NCBI RefSeq assembly: GCF_004341625.1
Contig: NZ_SLZG01000011.1
Location: 124,001-188,000, forward strand
Length of the DNA stretch: 64,000 bases
Reading direction: 5' to 3'
DNA from: Rhizobium sp. BK376
GTDB lineage: Bacteria > Pseudomonadota > Alphaproteobacteria > Rhizobiales > Rhizobiaceae
The position numbers were made by a program, and so were the translations under genes. The first letter of the stretch is position 1; the number at the start of each line of letters is the position of its first letter. A model generated the notes under the pieces. It made no database searches. It worked only from the letters and a program-made list of their open reading frames with translations, and was not told the DNA's origin. Below, one piece after another: positions 26,552 through 35,304 of the stretch.

Positions 26552-27639
26552 GAGATCATTTCCTCCGAAGGAAGGAGGCCGTCTCGAAATCCCTCTCATC
26601 TAAACGGGATATACTCGCGGCGGCCCCAACTCTGTTGACACTGAACTCTGTTAACGCTGCGGCAGACATACGAGTTACGCGCCTGCCGTCCTAAACCGGC
26701 CTGTTGGTTCAGACCCGGACTGTTGCGGATTTGTCGCAAAGCGAAACAAAAGCAAACAAACCCGTTATGGCGGTCGAAGGATCGCCAACTGCATGTTCTG
26801 TTCATTTCACTAAAGATGCGGGGAAAGCCTGCCGGCTACGCAAGTCACCAAAACCGGAATGTCGCTGCCCCCTGGTGTCCCGCTGCTCTGGCGGAACGTT
26901 CGGACTTTGACTGAAAAACAGGCAGTGTCCTAGCTATCAATTTGGGCTAAAGCCTGTTTTTCCAGCAAATCCCGTCTCTTCGCCGGGCGACGAACGTGTT
27001 AATAAGTATATGTTATAATTTGGGTTTAGCGACGCTTAGCGGTATTAGCCCGGAAAATCTGACTATCATTGAGGCAATGCCGGGTAGCGAACTCCTTCGA
27101 TAGGTCAATTCCCGGTGCGTTCCGACGTCCAATAAGCAGCGAAAATGTTTGTCCGGCGAAAATTTTCAACTTTTCTTGATCAAACGCGGCCAAAAGGAAA
27201 GCGCTACGATACTTCTCGAAATGTAATAAAACCTATACTGAAAGCCCTTATGGTCAGCTCATTCAGACCATCGGCCTTGTCCGAGATAAGCCAATGGTTA
27301 CAATCTGGTTAAGCCGAAAACAGCTACAGTTATTGCCTCACCCGGCCTCGCAGTAGAAATCTCATACAAACAAATATAAATGCCCGAAAATGTGCGAATT
27401 TGCGCAGAAATTTGTCGTGCATTTTAGTTAAATTCCCACATTTATGGTAATTTTTAAGGCCTTTGCGCGGGACCTAACCCCTTTGGGCAATTTTCAATCA
27501 TCCGGACATGTATTAGGGTGGTTAAAACTTAGTAAAGAAGGCTGAACACAGTCCGAAAAGAGCACAGCGCTCATAAAAGAACATTCCAGTAGAAAAAGCG
27601 GGTTAACAAACTTTGTTGTGAGCTTTGGGGGATGCGTAA
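26552..27639. other. 1.1-kb AT-rich non-coding region upstream of LuxR gene and secretion operon
   Basis: This long stretch separates the leftward secretion operon from the rightward LuxR-type gene and must carry both promoters. Short open frames here have unnatural composition. A TATAAT hexamer lies at 27014-27019, over 600 bases before the LuxR start, so if it is used the LuxR mRNA would have a long leader or an unannotated small RNA could start there. The part from about 27130 to 27640 is visibly AT-richer than flanking genes. I found no clear repeat or riboswitch. Confidence 0.5.
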
Positions 27640-28437
27640 ATGTTCATTGCAAGCGCTAGAACAGGGGAAATTGAAGAAAACCGCAGTATCATACCGCTGA
27701 AAGACACCATTATCGTGCTGGCCGACGCCGATCTATTTTCCGAATGCCTGGTACAAGCACTGGGCGTAAGGTTTGCAAACTACGACGTCGTCAGCATCGC
27801 TGATCCGAAGGTACTTCAGGGCGGAGTACTTGATGGAGTAAAACTTATCCTGCTTTATCACGTATCGTCAGATGACTTGCAGGATACTTTGCGATCGTTG
27901 CGCGCCGGTACACCTGGTGTTTCTATCGGTCTTGTGGTCGAAACCATCGATCTTCTCGATCCCTACGTTGCCAGACTTGTGGAAGCACGCAGTATTCACG
28001 GCGTGCTGCCGCTCAATCTTCGCCTCGATGTTTTCATGGCGGCGATCGATCTACTGATGAAGGGGGGAGAGCACTTCCCTTCGGCATTGCTTCGCAGATT
28101 AACCGGCGAAGTACAGCACTCCGGGCAGTCATTCTATGGATCGCCTTCAAGAATTGCCGGCAACAACCAGCGCCCGTACGATGACGGCATGGGCGCACGT
28201 AGCGGTAGCCTGCAAACGCTGACGACCCGCGAGGTGCAGATTCTCGACCTAATCTGCAAGGGGACACAGAACAAGATCATCGCGGACCAGCTCAGCCTGT
28301 CCGAGAACACGGTCAAGGTCCATGTCCGCAACATCTACAAGAAGATGAATGTCCGCAACCGAACGGAAGCCGCTTCGCGCTTCTTCAATTCGGATCTCGG
28401 TCACGATCGCGATCCGTCGCGCAAATGGCGTAATTGA
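27640..28437 (+). CDS. LuxR/NarL-type regulator with degenerate receiver domain
   Basis: 265 residues. The N-terminal ~150 residues look like a response-regulator receiver (I-I-V-L-A-D-A-D-L-F at the start keeps acidic residues), but the phosphorylation site position reads K-L-I-L-L-Y-H, with tyrosine in place of aspartate. The C-terminal DNA-binding domain is complete: LTTREVQILDLICKG, then LSENTVKVHVRNIYKKM. It is probably a phosphorylation-independent transcription factor. It faces the type I secretion operon across 1.1 kb and ends in a strong terminator, so it is a candidate regulator of that operon; no sensor kinase is nearby. Confidence 0.8.
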   Translation: MFIASARTGEIEENRSIIPLKDTIIVLADADLFSECLVQALGVRFANYDVVSIADPKVLQGGVLDGVKLILLYHVSSDDLQDTLRSLRAGTPGVSIGLVVETIDLLDPYVARLVEARSIHGVLPLNLRLDVFMAAIDLLMKGGEHFPSALLRRLTGEVQHSGQSFYGSPSRIAGNNQRPYDDGMGARSGSLQTLTTREVQILDLICKGTQNKIIADQLSLSENTVKVHVRNIYKKMNVRNRTEAASRFFNSDLGHDRDPSRKWRN

Positions 28438-28461
28438 TACGATAAACGTCAGATCAGAAGA

Positions 28462-28504
28462 GCCGCCGTCGGTCCTTACGACCGGCGGCGGCTTTGTATT
28501 TTTG
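28462..28504 (+). terminator. Intrinsic terminator of the LuxR-type gene
   Basis: GCCGCCGTCGGTC (28462-28474) pairs with GACCGGCGGCGGC (28480-28492), one G-T wobble, five-base loop, followed by TTTGTATTTTT. It lies 24 bases after the stop. The remaining sequence to the marR start (28505-28856) shows no gene. Confidence 0.92.
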
Positions 28505-28821
28505 ATGGCACCGACGATTATGCCGACAAAGGCATCGAAACGATTCTCTTCCGAGGTCTGAAGGAGCGGTTGTCGCACTGCACCTGCCCCCAATTTCACT
28601 TAATCGCCTGGGCGGCGCCCAACCAATGCCGCGCGCCGATAATCTAGAATTAGATTAACATTTTCAGTTAGATAAACTCAATTCTTAATCATCGGAGACT
28701 CGATCGTCCGCGGGCTTGCCATGGGGCAGGTGTTGCCATTCTGCGACATTTTGACAAGAGCCGCCCATCTTTCCCTTTAATTGCTTGTATGCATCGCCCA
28801 CTTACTATATGGCACAGCATT

Positions 28822-28835
28822 ATAAGGATGCTTAT
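28822..28835. promoter_or_regulatory. Possible MarR operator upstream of marR-emrAB
   Basis: ATAAG-GATG-CTTAT (28822-28835) is an inverted repeat 21 bases before the MarR start codon, in AT-rich promoter-like sequence. MarR-family repressors usually bind such short symmetric sites in their own promoter. This is inferred from position; no second copy was found. Confidence 0.35.
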
Positions 28836-28856
28836 GAATAGTAGGCTTTCATTTCC

Positions 28857-29321
28857 ATGACCACGACACCTACCATCGGTTTTCTGTTGCACGACGTCGC
28901 ACGTCTTCTTCGGAAGCGGTTCGAACAGCGTGCGAAGGGCCTTGGCCTGACGCGGTCGCAGTGGCAGACGCTCGCCTACCTCGCCAACAACGAGGGAATC
29001 CACCAGGCCGGCCTTGCCGAGATATTGGAAATCGAACCGATTACGCTGGTGCGCATTCTCGACAAGCTGGCTGAACGAGGCCTTATCGAGCGGCGCCAGC
29101 ACCCGACCGATCGCAGGATCTGGCTCCTTTACATGCGCGAGGAAGCAAAGCCTCTCCTCGTAGACATGCGAAGCATCGGAGACGCCGCGCGCGGCGAGGC
29201 GCTGGATGGTGTGTCAGCGGAAGATCGCGAGCGCCTGTCTGAAATTCTGACCCTTATGAAATCGAACTTGATTCAGGCCTGCCGTTTGGGAGCAGGCGAC
29301 AAAGAGAAAAATCATGGCTGA
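28857..29321 (+). CDS. MarR-family transcriptional regulator
   Basis: 154 residues. The winged-helix core is clear: SQWQTLAYLANNEGIHQAGL, then ILEIEPITLVRILDKLAERGLIERR for the recognition helix and D-R-R-I-W for the wing. It is the first gene of a three-gene efflux operon; its stop overlaps the emrA start by eight bases. By analogy with EmrR-type regulators it should repress the operon and be released by small aromatic compounds that the pump exports. Ligand unknown. Confidence 0.92.
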   Translation: MTTTPTIGFLLHDVARLLRKRFEQRAKGLGLTRSQWQTLAYLANNEGIHQAGLAEILEIEPITLVRILDKLAERGLIERRQHPTDRRIWLLYMREEAKPLLVDMRSIGDAARGEALDGVSAEDRERLSEILTLMKSNLIQACRLGAGDKEKNHG

Positions 29322-30549
29322 CTCCTCCCCAATTCGCATGCCCGCAAACGCAAATGAGACTGCCCCTCACGAAGAAGTGGCAGAAGCCCCTGTCGTGGCA
29401 GAAGCACCGTCCTCCAATCCGACGCCGGCACCTGCGCCCGCGGCAACTGTTGTCCCGCCGGCTGCCGCTCCCGAGAAGCCGCGCAAGCGTCGTAGCCCGA
29501 CGAGGCCGATCCTGTTTGCGCTGCTGCCGATCGCTCTTGTAGCCGGCGGCTATTACTACGTGACCGGCGGCCAGATCATGTCCACCGACAATGCCTATAT
29601 CCAGGCGGACATGGTCGGCATCTCGACCGATGTCTCCGGTACCGTCGATTCCATCGAAGTGCATGAAAATGAGCCGGTGAAGAAAGGGCAGGTGCTCTTC
29701 CGCATGCGCCAGCGTTCCTTCCAGATCGCACTCAACGGCGCGAAGGCTCAGCTTGGCGTAGCTGCCACCCAGCTACAGAACCTCAAAGCCAGCTACCAGC
29801 AGGCCTTGGCGCAGATCGCCCAGGCAGAGGCCGACATTCCTTATTTCCAGACGGAATTCGATCGCCAGCAGAACCTGATCAACAGCTCCGTCGCATCCAA
29901 ATCCGCCTATGACGAGGCGAAGCACAATCTCGATGCCGCCCAGCAGAAGGTGAACGTCGCCAAGGCCCAGGCCGCCACGACGCTTTCGCAATATGGCGCC
30001 GACATCAACCAGCCCATCGAGCAGAACCCGATCTATCAGCAAGCGCAGGCTGCCGTCGACGACGCCCAGCGCCAGCTTGACGATACGGTTGTGCGCGCGC
30101 CCTTCGACGGCATCGCCACCAATGTCAATTCGCTGCAGGTCGGCCAGTATCTGCAGACGTCGCAGGCGGCGTTTGCCTTGGTATCCAGCACCAATCTCTG
30201 GATCTCGGCGAGCCCCAAGGAGACGGAGCTGACCTACGTCAAGCCCGGCCAGAAGGCGACGATCACCGTCGATGCCTATCCCGGCGTCGAGTGGAAGGGC
30301 ACCGTTGCCAGCATCAGCCCGGCCTCCGGTTCCAGCTTCTCGCTGCTGCCGGCACAGAATACCACTGGCAACTGGGTGAAGGTCGTTCAGCGCATCCCGA
30401 TGCGGGTCTCGATCGATGACATGCAGGGCAAGCCGCCGCTTCGCGTCGGCATGAGCACGGTCGTCGATGTCGATACCGGCCACGCCCGCGGCTTGCCTGA
30501 TTTCATCAACAATCTCTTGGGCCAGCCCCGAGGTCAGGATCATGAGTAA
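29314..30549 (+). CDS. emrA: EmrA-type HlyD-family multidrug efflux adaptor
   Basis: 411 residues. A proline/alanine-rich cytoplasmic N-tail (1-60) precedes one membrane segment (about 65-82), then the split lipoyl domain (S-T-D-V-S-G-T-V and R-A-P-F-D-G-I-A) flanking a coiled coil of about 110 residues, and a beta-barrel. It connects the EmrB inner-membrane pump to an outer-membrane channel. It overlaps marR by eight bases at its start and emrB by eight bases at its end, so the three genes are coupled. The HlyD family is broad, but the MFS partner makes EmrA the best name. Confidence 0.9.
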   Translation: MADSSPIRMPANANETAPHEEVAEAPVVAEAPSSNPTPAPAPAATVVPPAAAPEKPRKRRSPTRPILFALLPIALVAGGYYYVTGGQIMSTDNAYIQADMVGISTDVSGTVDSIEVHENEPVKKGQVLFRMRQRSFQIALNGAKAQLGVAATQLQNLKASYQQALAQIAQAEADIPYFQTEFDRQQNLINSSVASKSAYDEAKHNLDAAQQKVNVAKAQAATTLSQYGADINQPIEQNPIYQQAQAAVDDAQRQLDDTVVRAPFDGIATNVNSLQVGQYLQTSQAAFALVSSTNLWISASPKETELTYVKPGQKATITVDAYPGVEWKGTVASISPASGSSFSLLPAQNTTGNWVKVVQRIPMRVSIDDMQGKPPLRVGMSTVVDVDTGHARGLPDFINNLLGQPRGQDHE

Positions 30550-32089
30550 CGCAGCAGCACCAGCGGCTGACGCACCGATCGCCAATCGAGGCGCGATCAC
30601 GGCCTGTGTCATTCTCGCCGTCATCATGCAGGCGTTGGACACCACCATTGCCAACGTTGCGCTGCCCTATATCCAGGGCAGCGTTTCGGCGAGTGCGGAC
30701 CAGATCAACTGGGTCCTGACATCCTATATCGTGGCGGCCGCCATCATGACGCCACCGTCGGGCTTCCTGTCGGCCAAGTTTGGGCGCAAGCGCGTGTTGC
30801 TGACGGCGATTGCCGGCTTCGTCGTCGCGTCGGTTCTTTGCGGCTTTGCCCAGTCTCTCGTCGAAATCGTCGGTTTCCGTCTGCTGCAAGGCCTGTTCGG
30901 CGCTTCGCTCGTGCCGCTGTCGCAGGGCATCCTGCTCGACATCTACAATGTCGAGGAACGCGGCAAGGCGATGGCGCTGTTCGGCGTCTCGGTCATGGTC
31001 GGTCCGGTTCTCGGGCCTGTCATCGGCGGTTGGCTGACGGACCATATCAGCTGGCGCTGGGTGTTCTATATCAACGTGCCGATCGGCGCGCTTGCCTTCT
31101 TCGGCATTGTCGTCTTCGTCACCGAGACGAAGATCGATGCGCTGGCGAAGCTCGACTGGTTCGGTTTCGGCATGCTTAGTCTGGCGATAGCGTCGCTGCA
31201 GCTTTTCCTCGACCGTGGTGAGCAGCTCGACTGGTTTTCCTCGGGCGAGATCATCGTCGAAGCGCTGGTCTGCGCCTCCGCTTTTTACCTCTTCTCGGTC
31301 CATACGTTCACGGCGAAGAAATCCTTCGTCAATCCGCGCCTGTTCCTCGACCAGAACTTCGCGGTTAGCATGCTGTTCATCTTCATCGTCGGCGTCACCT
31401 ATCTGGCCTCGCTGGCACTGATGACGCCTTATCTGCAGACGCTGATGGGATATCCTGTCGTCACTGCCGGCATCGTCATGGGTCCTCGCGGTGTCGGCAC
31501 CATGGTCTGCATGTTCATTGTCGGGCGGCTGATCGGCAAGGTCGATACGCGGTGGTTGCTGTTCCTCGGCCTTGCCCTGACAGCCTGGGCCATGTGGGCG
31601 ATGACCGGGTGGACGCCCGACGTATCGCAATGGACGATCATCTATGTCGGCTTCATCCAGGGCGCCGGTCTCGGCTTCCTCTTCGTGCCGCTGACCACGA
31701 TCGCCTTCGCGACCTTGCCGGCACAGATGCGCGGTGAGGGGACGGGTCTCTACAACCTGTCGAGAAACATCGGTTCGAGCGTCGGCATCTCGGTTGTTTC
31801 GGCCCTGATCGTATCGAACACGCAGAGCAACCATGCCTCGATTTCGGCCTATGTGACGCCATTCAACCATGCTTTTCATGCGCCCGCGGCGATGGAAAGC
31901 ATGAACCCGCTGACCCGTGTCGGCAGGGCCGCCCTCGACAGCGTAATCACGTCGCAGGCGACGATCATCGCCTACATGGACGATTTCAAGCTGCTGATGC
32001 TGATGTCCATCTTCGCGATCCCTCTGCTCGTTCTGCTGCGGAAGCCATCGGCTCCGCCGGTCGTCGACCACAGCGTCGCAATGGAATAG
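30542..32089 (+). CDS. emrB: EmrB/QacA-type DHA2 MFS drug:proton antiporter
   Basis: 515 residues with about 14 membrane segments, as in DHA2 transporters. Early motif D-T-T-I-A-N-V-A-L-P-Y-I and the A-like motif GFLSAKFGRKRVLL are typical, as is motif C-like G-P-V-L-G-P-V-I-G-G-W-L. ATG 30542 overlaps the emrA stop. It would export hydrophobic toxic compounds with EmrA and a TolC-type channel. In rhizobia such pumps are often induced by plant phenolics, but specificity cannot be read from sequence. Confidence 0.92.
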   Translation: MSNAAAPAADAPIANRGAITACVILAVIMQALDTTIANVALPYIQGSVSASADQINWVLTSYIVAAAIMTPPSGFLSAKFGRKRVLLTAIAGFVVASVLCGFAQSLVEIVGFRLLQGLFGASLVPLSQGILLDIYNVEERGKAMALFGVSVMVGPVLGPVIGGWLTDHISWRWVFYINVPIGALAFFGIVVFVTETKIDALAKLDWFGFGMLSLAIASLQLFLDRGEQLDWFSSGEIIVEALVCASAFYLFSVHTFTAKKSFVNPRLFLDQNFAVSMLFIFIVGVTYLASLALMTPYLQTLMGYPVVTAGIVMGPRGVGTMVCMFIVGRLIGKVDTRWLLFLGLALTAWAMWAMTGWTPDVSQWTIIYVGFIQGAGLGFLFVPLTTIAFATLPAQMRGEGTGLYNLSRNIGSSVGISVVSALIVSNTQSNHASISAYVTPFNHAFHAPAAMESMNPLTRVGRAALDSVITSQATIIAYMDDFKLLMLMSIFAIPLLVLLRKPSAPPVVDHSVAME

Positions 32090-32126
32090 CCGCTAGAGTT
32101 TTCCTTTGTCCTCAGCGGCTTAAAGG

Positions 32127-32157
32127 GACCGTCGGGCACCACCCCGGCGGTCTTTTT
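32127..32157 (+). terminator. Intrinsic terminator of the marR-emrAB operon
   Basis: GACCGTCGGG (32127-32136) pairs with CCCGGCGGTC (32143-32152) with one wobble, loop of six, followed by TTTTT. It lies 37 bases after emrB and just before the end of the convergent glycosylase gene. Confidence 0.9.
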
Positions 32158-32184
32158 GCGTTCGGGGCCGGATTTGAGCGGTGA

Positions 32185-32802
32185 TCAGGGATTAGGGAAG
32201 CGGCGGCTGACGAAGCGCGAGCCCGCCGCGCCGAAGCGCCAGAGCGGATCGACGTTCTTGGTGATGCCGATCCTCTTTCCCGCAACGACGGGAACGGGCT
32301 CGGCCGCCGATATTTCGAGGGGCGCCGCATCGAGAAAACGGCCATCGATACTTCGATCTATGGCAAGCGCCTGGCAGAGTTTGCCTGGACCGTTGCAGAG
32401 TTGCTCGATGGCATCAAGCCCGCGACGTTGCACCATGGTCGCTATGCCATCTTCCGGCTCGAGCGCACGGATCAGCACGGCGCTGCCAGGAATGCAGACG
32501 AAATTGACGCACCAATGGATGCCGTAGGAGCGATAGACATAGACATGGCCGGGTGAACCGAACATGGCCGCATTGCGCACCGTAGGTCCACGGAAAGCGT
32601 GGGACGCCGCATCGTCGGGACGATAGGCCTCCGTCTCAACGATGCGCCCGCCGACGCCGTCGCAACTGAAACGCCAGCCGATCAGGTCATGGGCAACCGT
32701 CACCGCATCCCGGCCGAAGAATTCCGCCAGCTTGCCGCCGGAGAGCGGCTTCGCACCTATGGAGTGAAGAGGGGAAGCTGGATTGCCGCGCTCGCCGGTC
32801 AT
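32185..32802 (-). CDS. mpg: DNA-3-methyladenine glycosylase (AAG/MPG family)
   Basis: 205 residues, normal for bacterial AAG-family enzymes, which remove alkylated purines in base excision repair. Visible motifs are RIVETEAYRPDDAASHAFRG, containing the catalytic glutamate, then GSPGHVYVYRSYGIHWCVNFV and L-C-N-G-P-G-K-L. ATG 32802 overlaps the TGA of the upstream hypothetical gene (ATGA), which fixes the start; longer frames run into that gene. It closes the leftward cbtB-cbtA-hypothetical-mpg run. Confidence 0.92.
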   Translation of the reverse strand: MTGERGNPASPLHSIGAKPLSGGKLAEFFGRDAVTVAHDLIGWRFSCDGVGGRIVETEAYRPDDAASHAFRGPTVRNAAMFGSPGHVYVYRSYGIHWCVNFVCIPGSAVLIRALEPEDGIATMVQRRGLDAIEQLCNGPGKLCQALAIDRSIDGRFLDAAPLEISAAEPVPVVAGKRIGITKNVDPLWRFGAAGSRFVSRRFPNP

Positions 32803-33440
32803 CCTGCCGACCGGCCGGTTCTTCTCAGGGCCCAGGCACTCCCCAGAAGCAGCAACGCAATCGCGCTGAAGCTTGCCATACTGGCTGGATGCATGGGGAC
32901 GGCCGACCAATCCGGGCGGATGAGGTCGGCGGTGTTGAAGCTCTCATTGCTGAACTGGCAAAGGATGAGCGAAAGCTGATGCAGCACCAACTCGGTATCG
33001 ATGTTCGATACGATCTCCGACGCAGCCGCAGCCTCGCGCGGCATGGTCCGCATGCGCAGGAGCACATCCTTGGTCGCCGCGAGATAGGCATGGGAGCATT
33101 CGTTGAACGGGCTGTTCTCGTCGCTCACGCTTTGGGGAACCGAGCCCCACATGCAATAGGAATATTCGATCTGCGCATAATTGAGGACTCGCCTGAAATC
33201 CTCGTTGGTATCGGCGGCATTTTCGGCCAGATCGATGATCGCGCCGCGATAGGTGGAGATGACACTCATCTCACCATGCGAAAGGCTGGGGATCGAAATG
33301 CCCGAGGTCGGTCCGCCCGCAGGCGCGCCATGCGCCGAGGCTGAAGCCGCGATTGCCGTCAAAACAAGGGCGAGACCGATAAGCTTACGCAAGTTGCTGT
33401 TCCATCGCTGTTGGGCGGATTTTCCGCCCTGATCGTCCAT
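32799..33440 (-). CDS. Hypothetical exported protein with C-terminal membrane segment
   Basis: 213 residues, not recognised. An N-terminal signal-like segment (about 19-36, LIGLALVLTAIAASASA) suggests export, and a second hydrophobic stretch near 190-207 followed by R-R-T-G-R looks like a C-terminal anchor, so the middle would face the periplasm. Two or three cysteines in the middle could form disulfides. It lies 67 bases after cbtA and overlaps mpg by four bases. Position in the B12-controlled operon hints at a link with cobalt or cobalamin, but the protein itself gives no proof. The ribosome site is weak. Confidence 0.55.
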   Translation of the reverse strand: MDDQGGKSAQQRWNSNLRKLIGLALVLTAIAASASAHGAPAGGPTSGISIPSLSHGEMSVISTYRGAIIDLAENAADTNEDFRRVLNYAQIEYSYCMWGSVPQSVSDENSPFNECSHAYLAATKDVLLRMRTMPREAAAASEIVSNIDTELVLHQLSLILCQFSNESFNTADLIRPDWSAVPMHPASMASFSAIALLLLGSAWALRRTGRSAG

Positions 33441-33507
33441 CTGAAACGGGAAGTGGTCGATGCCAGTTGAAATGCTTTCGGGCAGCGAGACCCGGAAGCA
33501 AGCTTGC

Positions 33508-34269
33508 TCAAGATCGGCGAGGGGCAAGGCCGGAGCGTGACGCCGCCGCCGGATATTTCCGCGTTTCGCCGAGCAGTCGGCTCGCCCAGGCGCCGAAGCC
33601 GAGACCGAGGGTAGTCCACAAGATGACATGCATTCCAAGGGACGTAGCGCGGAAACGCCAGAGGACGACAGCAGAGAACTGCTCCGGAACCTCGTTGATC
33701 GGCGGCATCAGATACTGGACAACGCCGACAACCAGCACGAAGGCAATGCCGGAATAGATCACGGCATTCCAGATTCCGTGCTGCGGTGCGAGCCGCTTCG
33801 TCAGCGCGACCGCACCGACCATCGCTGCAATCGAGACGACGATCATCACGAAGAACAATTCGGTTCTGACGCCGATCGTGTCGGGATTGCCGACCGCCGG
33901 CGGGTTTGCCGGATATTTGATGTCGGGCACGAGAGCGATCACCACGAAAGCGGCAAGCGCCAGCAGAGCAGCCGTGCCGCGTGCACCGAGCGGGCTGACG
34001 CGGCCATAGACGAAAGCGAAGACGAGGGCAAAGAGACCGCCGAGCGCGGCCGCATAGACCACGGCAGCGACCAATAGGCCAGGACCAGCCTGGGTGGCGC
34101 GGCTGACGAGTTCCGGCTCGGGCATTTCACCCTTCATCTGGGCCATCTGGTCTTCGAACGCGATAGCGCTATCGACCAGCGGCTCGCCGAAGGTGTGCGC
34201 GAAGGCAAAAACGAGGATGCCAGCGAGCACTCCGACCAGCATGCCGCGGAGCAAAAGATTACCAACCAT
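33508..34269 (-). CDS. cbtA: Cobalt transporter subunit CbtA
   Basis: 253 residues with about five or six membrane segments, as expected for CbtA, the predicted channel of the CbtAB cobalt uptake system for B12 synthesis. The first helix contains G-M-L-V-G-V-L-A-G-I, and conserved acidic/histidine residues lie in F-A-H-T-F-G-E-P. It is 12 bases downstream of cbtB and under the same cobalamin riboswitch. Function is by family and riboswitch context. Confidence 0.92.
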   Translation of the reverse strand: MVGNLLLRGMLVGVLAGILVFAFAHTFGEPLVDSAIAFEDQMAQMKGEMPEPELVSRATQAGPGLLVAAVVYAAALGGLFALVFAFVYGRVSPLGARGTAALLALAAFVVIALVPDIKYPANPPAVGNPDTIGVRTELFFVMIVVSIAAMVGAVALTKRLAPQHGIWNAVIYSGIAFVLVVGVVQYLMPPINEVPEQFSAVVLWRFRATSLGMHVILWTTLGLGFGAWASRLLGETRKYPAAASRSGLAPRRS

Positions 34270-34281
34270 GTGAGGAACCCC

Positions 34282-34491
34282 TTAGTGGCAGGGGAAGCCG
34301 AGAAGGTGGCGGCCGTCGTGCACGAATTCGTGCACGTACATGCCGCGGATCAGCGAGGTCGCGCCTTCTTCGGCGCCGACGAAATAGATGGCGAGCAGCG
34401 CCAGGAGGCCGGCGAAAATCGCCCAGGGCAGGATCTGGCCAACCGGAATAGGCGCCGGGACAGCTACGGGGGAGAAAGTGGTATCAGACAT
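34282..34491 (-). CDS. cbtB: Cobalt transporter subunit CbtB
   Basis: 69 residues. One membrane segment (about 22-41) is followed by the conserved metal-binding tail with histidines: M-Y-V-H-E-F-V-H-D-G-R-H-L-L-G-F-P-C-H. CbtB is thought to deliver cobalt to CbtA. The gene is the first after the cobalamin riboswitch, so its expression should fall when B12 is plentiful. Confidence 0.93.
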   Translation of the reverse strand: MSDTTFSPVAVPAPIPVGQILPWAIFAGLLALLAIYFVGAEEGATSLIRGMYVHEFVHDGRHLLGFPCH

Positions 34492-34524
34492 TCTTCAGTT
34501 CCTTCATAGAATGACGCGTTCCGT

Positions 34525-34640
34525 CGATGACAAGGACTATCATCCGCTGGGTCTGGCTTGCTGCAGGTTCGACCTGCCGTTTACAGTGGCGCGACCGCGC
34601 CGGAATCTCACCGGCTTCCATACGGATAATCAGAACGTTA
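34525..34640 (-). ncRNA. Cobalamin (B12) riboswitch controlling cbtB-cbtA
   Basis: On the minus strand the conserved core elements appear in order: GGAAGCCGGTGAGATTCCGG, then GCGCCACTGTAA, a variable hairpin GGCAGGTCGAACCTGC, and GCAAGCCAGACCC as the B12-box-like end. These match the adenosylcobalamin riboswitch. It ends about 35 bases before cbtB, so translational or transcriptional shut-off by B12 is expected. Ends are approximate. Confidence 0.92.
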
Positions 34641-34659
34641 TATCTGCGAGGCGCGCTTG

Positions 34660-35298
34660 ATGTCAACGAAGCGTCGCGACACTTCCTTTGAGCTTTCCGA
34701 CTTATTTTCAGGAGAAATTTCAGCGGTGAAGGGACGGCTTACCTGGATTTGCCACGGCGCAACGCAAAGCAACCGCGACGGCGCCTTTCCGACCGACGAG
34801 CCCTTGGAAGAGCGCGCGGTGGAGCAGTCAAAACGGCTCGTTCCAGGCCTTTCCCGGCCCTATCGCGTCTGGATCAGCCCGATGCTGAGGGCGCGCCAGA
34901 CGGCAGAACTGTTGGCGCTGCAGGGCGAGATCGAGCCTGCCCTTGGGGAATGCGACTATGGCCGGTGGGCGGGCAAGGGATTGGCGGACATTCATGCCAG
35001 CGAGCCGGATGGTCTCTCGGTCTGGATGACGAACGCCGATGCAGCCCCTCATGACGGCGAATCGTTGTCCCACCTTCGCGATCGGGTCGGCGCATGGATG
35101 GAACGACACCTTGGGGATGGGGGCCATACCGTCGTCGTGACGCATGCGTCCGTGATCCGCGCTGCGATCATCCACGTGCTTCGGGCACCCCCTGAAGCCT
35201 TCTGGAAAATAGATGTAGAGCCCTTGAGCCTGACGGAGGTGAGCAGCGATGGCCGCCGCTGGACGCTGCGTCTGCCCAATCGCGCCCGGTCCGATTGA
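34660..35298 (+). CDS. Histidine-phosphatase-family protein with altered RHG motif
   Basis: 212 residues of the phosphoglycerate-mutase-like fold. The first catalytic block reads W-I-C-H-G-A-T instead of R-H-G-E-T: the histidine is kept but the preceding arginine is cysteine (codon TGC). The second histidine is intact in VVTHASVIRA, and I-S-P-M-L-R-A-R-Q-T-A is conserved. It is divergent from the B12-riboswitch cbtBA genes, so a CobC-like role in cobalamin synthesis is plausible. ATG 34660 has GAGG upstream; the neighbouring TTG at 34657 is an alternative. Confidence 0.8.
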   Translation: MSTKRRDTSFELSDLFSGEISAVKGRLTWICHGATQSNRDGAFPTDEPLEERAVEQSKRLVPGLSRPYRVWISPMLRARQTAELLALQGEIEPALGECDYGRWAGKGLADIHASEPDGLSVWMTNADAAPHDGESLSHLRDRVGAWMERHLGDGGHTVVVTHASVIRAAIIHVLRAPPEAFWKIDVEPLSLTEVSSDGRRWTLRLPNRARSD

Positions 35299-35304
35299 CA
35301 GAGA

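Noticed and set aside
26704..26910. Small plus-strand frame in the non-coding region before the LuxR gene
   Set aside because: No ribosome site and unnatural composition.
30506..32071. Long minus-strand open frame opposite emrB
   Set aside because: Rich in R, D, Q and H with no motif; the plus strand encodes a full MFS transporter.
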